The translations under genes were made by a program, and so were the position numbers. Below, piece by piece: positions 1-3,439 of a DNA stretch of 5,252 bases; within the stretch, counting starts at the first letter, position 1; each line of letters opens with the position of its first letter. The stretch is from Candidatus Omnitrophota bacterium (lineage in GTDB: Bacteria; Omnitrophota; Omnitrophia; Omnitrophales; JACROU01): assembly GCA_016206875.1 (NCBI GenBank), contig JACQQR010000223.1:1-5252 (forward strand), in the 5' to 3' direction. The notes beneath the pieces were generated by a model that had not been told where the DNA came from, ran no database searches, and worked only from the letters and a program-made list of their open reading frames with translations.

Positions 1-942
1 AATGCCCACTTTGCCATTAAGCCGATGAATTGCCCGGGCGGCGTGCTGGTTTTCAAGAACGCGCCCAAATCGTATCGTGATTTACCGATTCGATTGGCCG
101 AGCTCGGCCTGGTGCACCGGCATGAAATGTCGGGCGTGCTGCACGGACTCTTTCGCGTGAAGGCGTTTACGATTGATGATGCCCATATTTATTGCACTGA
201 AGCGCAAATTCAAGAAGAAATGTCACAATGCCTGAAACTGATTTTGGGCCTCTATAAAGCTTTTGGTTTTGAGAAAGTGCATATCGAGCTTTCCACGCGT
301 CCGAAAGATTCGATGGGCTCGGATGAAATTTGGGAAAAGGCCACCTCGGGCCTGGTGCGCGCCCTGGACTCGGCCGGAATTCGTTACGGCGTGCAAGAAG
401 GCGGCGGGGCATTTTACGGGCCCAAAATTGATTTTCATATTGAAGATTCGATTGGGCGCACTTGGCAGTGCGGCACCATTCAACTGGACTTTTCCATGCC
501 GGAGCGTTTTGAGATTGAATATATCGGCCCCGACGGCAAGCCGCACCGCCCGGTGATGATTCACCGCGCGGTATTCGGCTCTGTGGAACGATTTTTTGGA
601 ATTTTAACGGAACATTTCGCCGGCGCTTTTCCTATTTGGCTTTCTCCCGTGCAAATCCGGGTTTGTTCCATCTCCGAACGACAGGAGGCGTACGCCCGTG
701 AAGTGGCCGGGGCCTTAAAACAGGCAGGCCTTCGCGCGCAATTAGATATTGCGCCGGAAAAAATCAGCTATAAGATACGTCAAGCGGAGGTAGAGAAAAC
801 ACCGTATATCGCCGTGGTGGGCGACCGCGAGGCCGCCGCTCGCACGGCGGCTTTACGCGCCCGTGGACGGAAAGATTGCGGTGTCATGGCCTTAGAGGAT
901 ATAATCGCAAGGCTTCAAAATGAAATTAAACAAAAAATCTAA
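1..942 (+). CDS. thrS: Threonyl-tRNA synthetase (ThrRS), C-terminal part; 5' end outside window
   Basis: This cytoplasmic class II synthetase attaches threonine to tRNA-Thr. The open frame runs from base 1 to a TAA at 940-942 and encodes 313 residues. It lacks the N-terminal TGS and editing domains and the start of the catalytic domain, which lie upstream of the window. The three zinc ligands that select threonine in ThrRS are all visible: Cys11 in KPMNCPG, His62 in DDAHIYC and His188 in MIHRAV. Motif 2 is around residues 31-56 (HRHEMSG, then LHGLFRVKAF). Motif 3 is GSVERFFGILTEHFAG, about 193-208. From about residue 216 to the end is the anticodon-binding domain, with KISYKIRQAEVEKTPYIAVV and VVGDRE. 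Nothing looks degraded. The stop is followed by a gap of about 100 bases before infC, so infC could have its own promoter as well as read-through from thrS. The identification is secure. Confidence 0.97.
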   Translation, partial: NAHFAIKPMNCPGGVLVFKNAPKSYRDLPIRLAELGLVHRHEMSGVLHGLFRVKAFTIDDAHIYCTEAQIQEEMSQCLKLILGLYKAFGFEKVHIELSTRPKDSMGSDEIWEKATSGLVRALDSAGIRYGVQEGGGAFYGPKIDFHIEDSIGRTWQCGTIQLDFSMPERFEIEYIGPDGKPHRPVMIHRAVFGSVERFFGILTEHFAGAFPIWLSPVQIRVCSISERQEAYAREVAGALKQAGLRAQLDIAPEKISYKIRQAEVEKTPYIAVVGDREAAARTAALRARGRKDCGVMALEDIIARLQNEIKQKI

Positions 943-960
943 TACGGCATGACAATTAAA

Positions 961-977
961 AATGGGCTACGCCCATT
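961..977 (+). repeat. Short perfect stem-loop after thrS
   Basis: The 7-base arms AATGGGC (961-967) and GCCCATT (971-977) are perfect reverse complements around a TAC loop, 18 bases after the thrS stop codon. There is no T-run downstream on the + strand, so it is not a convincing rho-independent terminator for thrS. Read on the other strand it would be followed by a T-rich stretch, but no minus-strand gene ends here. It could be a weak 3'-end or processing hairpin. Its function is unknown. Confidence 0.4.
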
Positions 978-988
978 CACAAACTATA

Positions 989-1029
989 TAGTACCGTATA
1001 CCCACAAAATTAAATGGAATGCGGTACTA
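989..1029 (+). promoter_or_regulatory. Inverted repeat in the infC leader ending at the ribosome binding site
   Basis: TAGTACCG (989-996) is the exact reverse complement of CGGTACTA (1022-1029), with a 25-base A-rich loop between them. The 3' arm ends on the first A of the infC Shine-Dalgarno sequence, so a folded stem would stack directly against the ribosome binding site and could affect its accessibility. This placement suits a leader control element, but eight pairs with a long loop is only modest evidence. A TATATA/TATAGT stretch at 985-992 resembles a -10 box, but I see no -35 at proper spacing, so I do not call a promoter. Confidence 0.35.
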
Positions 1030-1036
1030 AAGGAGG
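1029..1036 (+). promoter_or_regulatory. Strong Shine-Dalgarno sequence of infC that decides its start
   Basis: AAAGGAGG is a near-perfect complement of the 3' end of 16S rRNA. It abuts the ATG at 1037 with zero spacing, which rules that ATG out as the initiation codon. The spacing to ATT 1040 is 3 bases, to ATC 1046 it is 9 bases, and to ATT 1052 it is 15 bases. Only ATC 1046 is at a normal distance. Confidence 0.8.
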
Positions 1037-1045
1037 ATGATTTTT

Positions 1046-1579
1046 ATCAAGATTAATATTCGATACAACGAAAAAATCCGCGTTCCGAAAATCAGAGTGA
1101 TTGACCAGGATGGAAATCAATTGGGCATTATGTCTCCCCGCGAGGCCCTTTTTAAAGCCAGAGAAGTCGCTTTAGATTTAGTGGAAGTTTCTCCGAATGC
1201 CGATCCTCCGGTGTGCCGGATTTTGGATTATGGAAAATATGTTTACGATTTAAACAAGAAAGAAAAAGAAGCGCGCAAAAAGCAGCATGTCATGGAAGTC
1301 AAAGAAATCAAGCTGACTCCGAATATCGATGATCACGATTTAGAAACCAAATTGCGCCACAGCGAAAAATTTTTAGGCCGGGGCGATAAATTAAAACTCA
1401 CCATGTTTTTTCGAGGCCGGGAAATGGCTCATGTCGGACGCGGTAAAAATGTGCTGTCCCGTTTTATTTCCCTCTTGGAAGATTACGGGGAAGTAGAAAA
1501 AAATGCCGGCCTGGAAGGCAATCTCCTGACGGTATATATGATGCCGCTCAAAGGCGGCCGGAAGAGTACGGCGGAATAG
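1046..1579 (+). CDS. infC: Translation initiation factor IF3, probably with a non-canonical ATC start
   Basis: IF3 binds the 30S subunit, keeps it apart from 50S and proofreads the start codon and initiator tRNA. The product is 177 residues from the ATC, or 180 from the in-frame ATG at 1037. The N-domain (about 1-75) begins at NEKIRVPKIRVID and carries the family signature SPNADPPVCRILDYGKY. A lysine-rich linker helix (LNKKEKEARKKQ) follows, then the C-domain (about 92-170) with KEIKLTP and the FFRGREMAH stretch. I chose ATC 1046 because the strong SD (1029-1036) touches the ATG at 1037 and lies 9 bases from the ATC. The family is known to use AUU, AUC or similar rare starts for autoregulation, since IF3 rejects its own start codon. 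The product would then begin MKINIRYNEKIRV, which fits the short N-terminus of many homologues. The family call is certain; the start codon is inferred. Confidence 0.95.
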   Translation: MKINIRYNEKIRVPKIRVIDQDGNQLGIMSPREALFKAREVALDLVEVSPNADPPVCRILDYGKYVYDLNKKEKEARKKQHVMEVKEIKLTPNIDDHDLETKLRHSEKFLGRGDKLKLTMFFRGREMAHVGRGKNVLSRFISLLEDYGEVEKNAGLEGNLLTVYMMPLKGGRKSTAE

Positions 1580-1599
1580 CAAGCCGCCAGGTTACAAAT

Positions 1600-1635
1600 A
1601 AAAAGTGACAGTCACTTAAGTGACAGTCACTTTTT
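1600..1635. repeat. R1 palindromic repeat, copy 1 (infC-rpmI gap)
   Basis: Two exact tandem copies of the 15-mer AAGTGACAGTCACTT (1603-1617 and 1618-1632) are flanked by AAA and TTT. The whole 36 bases is palindromic except at the central A of each GTGAC-A-GTCAC unit. It can fold as one long hairpin (A5-GTGAC... with ...GTCAC-T5, one A-A mismatch, turning at TTAA) or as two small ones. The A-run before and T-run after resemble a bidirectional rho-independent terminator. The T-run ends two bases before the rpmI ribosome binding site (AAAGGAG, 1637-1643). It could be a partial terminator or attenuator, a tandem operator or a dispersed palindromic repeat; the sequence does not decide. A second copy lies at 3392-3429. 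Confidence 0.85.
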
Positions 1636-1652
1636 CAAAGGAGAGTTTTTGC

Positions 1653-1850
1653 ATGCCAAAATTAAAAACCAGAAAATCGGTAAAGAAACGTTTTAAGATC
1701 TCATCGACAGGCAAAGTGCTTCGGCCTCGCGCCAAAAGACGTCATTTGCTCACCGACAGGCCGAAAGGCAAAAAAAGGGGTTTTAGAAAATACCGTTTGG
1801 TCGACCGCAGCGACGAGAATCGCGTGAAAAAATTATTACCCTACGGGTAA
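1653..1850 (+). CDS. rpmI: 50S ribosomal protein L35
   Basis: L35 is a small, very basic 50S subunit protein. The product is 65 residues, the usual length for the family, and begins MPKLKTRKSVKKRFKISSTG. The typical core follows: GKVLRPRAKRRHLLTDRPKGKKRGFRK, then a closing VKKLLPYG. The ATG at 1653 is chosen because AAAGGAG (1637-1643) lies 9 bases upstream and because MPKLKT is the family N-terminus. An in-frame GTG at 1620 would add 11 residues translated from inside the R1 palindrome and is rejected. The gene sits between infC and rplT as in most bacteria. In E. coli this pair is translationally controlled by L20 binding upstream of rpmI. Here the upstream gap is occupied by R1 instead, and I cannot see an obvious L20 site. 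Confidence 0.96.
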   Translation: MPKLKTRKSVKKRFKISSTGKVLRPRAKRRHLLTDRPKGKKRGFRKYRLVDRSDENRVKKLLPYG

Positions 1851-1854
1851 TCTC

Positions 1855-1925
1855 GTACAGCGTACGGCGTACAGAGTACAGCGTAACTACTTTTGACGCC
1901 GTACGCTGTACTGTGTACGCCGTAC
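1855..1925 (+). repeat. R2 GTAC-heptamer hairpin element, copy 1 (rpmI-rplT gap)
   Basis: This 71-base element is built of phased 7-base units. The left arm has gtacagc, gtacggc, gtacaga and gtacagc (1855-1882). The right arm has gtacgct, gtactgt, gtacgcc and gtac (1901-1925). Bases 1861-1885 pair with 1902-1926 at 24 of 25 positions (one G-G mismatch), leaving a 16-base loop. It begins 5 bases after the rpmI stop and ends just before the rplT ribosome binding site. The reverse complement of 2291-2362 aligns along its full length, with 60 of 66 positions identical outside a 5-6 base centre and TTTTGAC conserved near the centre. The two are therefore copies of one element. There is no T-run after the stem, so it is not a standard terminator. 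Confidence 0.85.
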
Positions 1926-1941
1926 GAAAAGGAGAATAGCA

Positions 1942-2289
1942 ATGCCAAAAGCTGCACATGGACCCGCAACCCGAAAAAGGCACAAAAGAGTACTGAAGCG
2001 TGCCAAAGGATTCACAGGAGGAAGAGGGCGGCTCTTCCGCACGGCAAAAGAAACCGTAAAGCGCGCAATGTATTTTGCCTACCGCGACCGCAAAGCTAAA
2101 AAAAGAGCGATGCGCGGTCTTTGGATTTTACGACTGAATGCCGCTTGCCGCGATAACGGGATCTCTTATTCTAAATTTATCGCTGGCCTGAAAAAAGCCC
2201 AGGTAAGCTTAAACCGCAAACAGCTTTCCGAAATCGCTGCTACAGACGACGCTTCTTTCAAGAAGCTGGTGGAATTGGTCCGGAAATAG
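1942..2289 (+). CDS. rplT: 50S ribosomal protein L20
   Basis: L20 is an early-assembly 50S protein that binds 23S rRNA. In several bacteria it also represses its own operon by binding an mRNA site that mimics the rRNA. The product is 115 residues (family about 117-119). The basic N-terminal extension is present (MPKAAHGPATRKRHKRVLKR, then AKGFTGGRGRLFRTAKETVKRA), followed by YRDRKAKKRAMRGLWILRLNAACR and a globular C-terminal half with GISYSKFIAGLKKAQVSLNRKQLSEIA. The start at 1942 is supported by AAAAGGAG (1927-1934), 7 bases upstream. The gene is flanked on both sides by R2 elements in opposite orientation, so recombination between them could in principle invert it. Nothing in the protein looks abnormal. 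Confidence 0.97.
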   Translation: MPKAAHGPATRKRHKRVLKRAKGFTGGRGRLFRTAKETVKRAMYFAYRDRKAKKRAMRGLWILRLNAACRDNGISYSKFIAGLKKAQVSLNRKQLSEIAATDDASFKKLVELVRK

Positions 2290-2290
2290 T

Positions 2291-2362
2291 GTACGGCGTA
2301 CAGCGTACGGCGTACGGTGTCAAAAGCATTTTACGCTGTACGCCGTACGCCGTACGCTGTAC
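2291..2362 (-). repeat. R2 GTAC-heptamer hairpin element, copy 2, inverted (rplT-pheS gap)
   Basis: The left arm is four phased heptamers (gtacggc, gtacagc, gtacggc, gtacggt; 2291-2318). The right arm is gtacgcc, gtacgcc, gtacgct and gtac (2338-2362). In the sense transcript 2291-2320 can pair with 2333-2362: 26 Watson-Crick pairs, three G-U wobbles and one A-C mismatch, with a 12-base loop. A second register pairs 2298-2317 with 2343-2362 perfectly over 20 bases. The element begins 2 bases after the rplT stop codon and ends 6 bases before the pheS ATG, filling almost the whole gap. It is the reverse-complement homologue of copy 1 at 1855-1925. Confidence 0.85.
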
Positions 2363-2368
2363 TCAAAT

Positions 2369-3382
2369 ATGCTAACCCTCGAACAAATCGATTCCATAGA
2401 CAAAGAGTTTGAAGACCATCTGGCCAAGGTAAACACGGCTCAGTCTTTGGAAACCCTTCGCGTTCACTTTCTCGGGAAAAAAGGCAAAGTCACGTTTCTT
2501 TTAAAAGAGCTGGGGGCACTCCCTCCGGGAGAGCGCGCCGAATTCGGGCGGCGCATTCATGAGCTCAAAAATCATGCGGAAAGCCAGATTCAGGCATATG
2601 CGTCTAAGCTCAAACCGGCCGGCGCAAAAAATTCGGACATGGATTTAACCTTGCCCGGCCTGCGTCCTCCGGCGGGCCATCTTCATCCGATCACGCAAAC
2701 CATTCGAAAAATTCTTTCCATTTTTTCGAAAATGGGGTTTCAAGCCGTAGACGGCCGGGAAATTGAAACCGAGTTCTATAATTTCACCGCGCTCAATATT
2801 CCCCTAGACCATCCCTCGCGCGACGCGTTTGACACATTTTATACGCGTCACGGAAATTTGCTGCGCAGTCAAACCTCCACCGTTCAAATTCGCATCATGG
2901 AACGTCATAAGCCACCGTTAAAAATCATTGCTCCCGGAAAGGTCTACCGGCCCGACACGGTGGATGCCAGTCACTCTTTCATGTTTCATCAGATCGAAGG
3001 ACTACAGGTGGATGAAAAAAGCACATTCAGCGATTTAAAAGGCACGCTGGCATTTTTCCTGCGCGAATTATTCGGCTCATCGACAAAAGTGCGCTTCCGG
3101 CCGCATTTTTTTCCGTTCACCGAACCCAGCGTGGAAGTGGATATGAGCTGTTTCATGTGCCATGGAAAAGGCTGCCCGGTGTGCGCGCGCTCGGGATGGA
3201 TTGAAGTGCTGGGCGCCGGCAGTGTGCACCCAAATGTGCTCGAGGCCGCCGGGATATCGGGCAAAAAATATCAGGGATTTGCGTTCGGGCTGGGTGTGGA
3301 GCGCATGACCATGCTCCGTTACGGAATTCACGACATCCGCCTTTTCTTCGAAAACGACTTAAGATTTTTGAGGCAGTTTTAA
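2369..3382 (+). CDS. pheS: Phenylalanyl-tRNA synthetase alpha chain
   Basis: PheS is the catalytic subunit of the (alpha-beta)2 class II enzyme that attaches phenylalanine to tRNA-Phe. The product is 337 residues, normal for the family. Residues 1-90 form the N-terminal coiled-coil arm, which includes the conserved VHFLGKKGKVT. The catalytic domain shows motif 2 around 187-214 (APGKVYRPD, then SHSFMFHQIEGLQVD), the Phe-binding FRPHFFPFTEPSVEVD (243-258), GFAFGLGVERMTMLRYG (303-319) and a C-terminus ending FFENDLRFLRQF. Residues 261-272 hold four cysteines (C261, C264, C269, C272) in a C-x2-C-x4-C-x2-C arrangement, possibly a zinc knuckle. E. coli PheS lacks it, but some other bacteria appear to share it. 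The ATG at 2369 fits the family N-terminus and no better start is nearby. It has no recognisable SD: the R2 hairpin ends 6 bases upstream. Confidence 0.97.
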   Translation: MLTLEQIDSIDKEFEDHLAKVNTAQSLETLRVHFLGKKGKVTFLLKELGALPPGERAEFGRRIHELKNHAESQIQAYASKLKPAGAKNSDMDLTLPGLRPPAGHLHPITQTIRKILSIFSKMGFQAVDGREIETEFYNFTALNIPLDHPSRDAFDTFYTRHGNLLRSQTSTVQIRIMERHKPPLKIIAPGKVYRPDTVDASHSFMFHQIEGLQVDEKSTFSDLKGTLAFFLRELFGSSTKVRFRPHFFPFTEPSVEVDMSCFMCHGKGCPVCARSGWIEVLGAGSVHPNVLEAAGISGKKYQGFAFGLGVERMTMLRYGIHDIRLFFENDLRFLRQF

Positions 3383-3391
3383 TAGGAAAGC

Positions 3392-3429
3392 AAAAAGTGA
3401 CAGTCACTAAAGTGACAGTCACTTTTTTT
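3392..3429. repeat. R1 palindromic repeat, copy 2 (pheS-pheT gap)
   Basis: Bases 3392-3427 match copy 1 (1600-1635) at 35 of 36 positions. The only change is at the centre, CACTAAAGTG instead of CACTTAAGTG. The T-run is longer here (seven T, 3423-3429). As in copy 1, the T-run is followed at once by an AAAGG ribosome binding site (3430-3434), here for pheT. It looks terminator-like, but complete termination here would separate two subunits needed in equal amounts, so a strong terminator role is unlikely. It may be a partial terminator, an RNA-processing hairpin or a dispersed palindrome. Confidence 0.85.
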
Positions 3430-3439
3430 AAAGGTTTCT

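Noticed and set aside
961..977. Rho-independent terminator of thrS
   Set aside because: The stem is only 7 bp and is followed by CACAAAC with no T-run on the + strand.
949..992. sigma70 promoter for infC (ATGACA at 949-954, TATATA at 985-990)
   Set aside because: The separation is about 30 bases, far from the 16-18 expected, and neither box has a better-placed partner.
1620..1652. Upstream GTG start that would extend L35 by 11 residues
   Set aside because: It lies inside the R1 palindrome and has no SD, while ATG 1653 has AAAGGAG 9 bases upstream and gives the family N-terminus.
1893..2099. Overlapping + strand frame starting in the R2 loop
   Set aside because: It overlaps rplT in another frame, its product resembles nothing I recognise, and rplT has the better ribosome binding site.
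1851..2362. CRISPR array suggested by repeated GTACGGC units
   Set aside because: The units are only 7 bases, contiguous, and arranged as inverted arms with no unique spacers of 25-40 bases.
2290..2368. pheM-like leader peptide or Phe attenuator before pheS
   Set aside because: E. coli has a Phe-rich leader peptide here. This gap is almost entirely the R2 element, with no short ORF containing a run of Phe codons and no T-run terminator.
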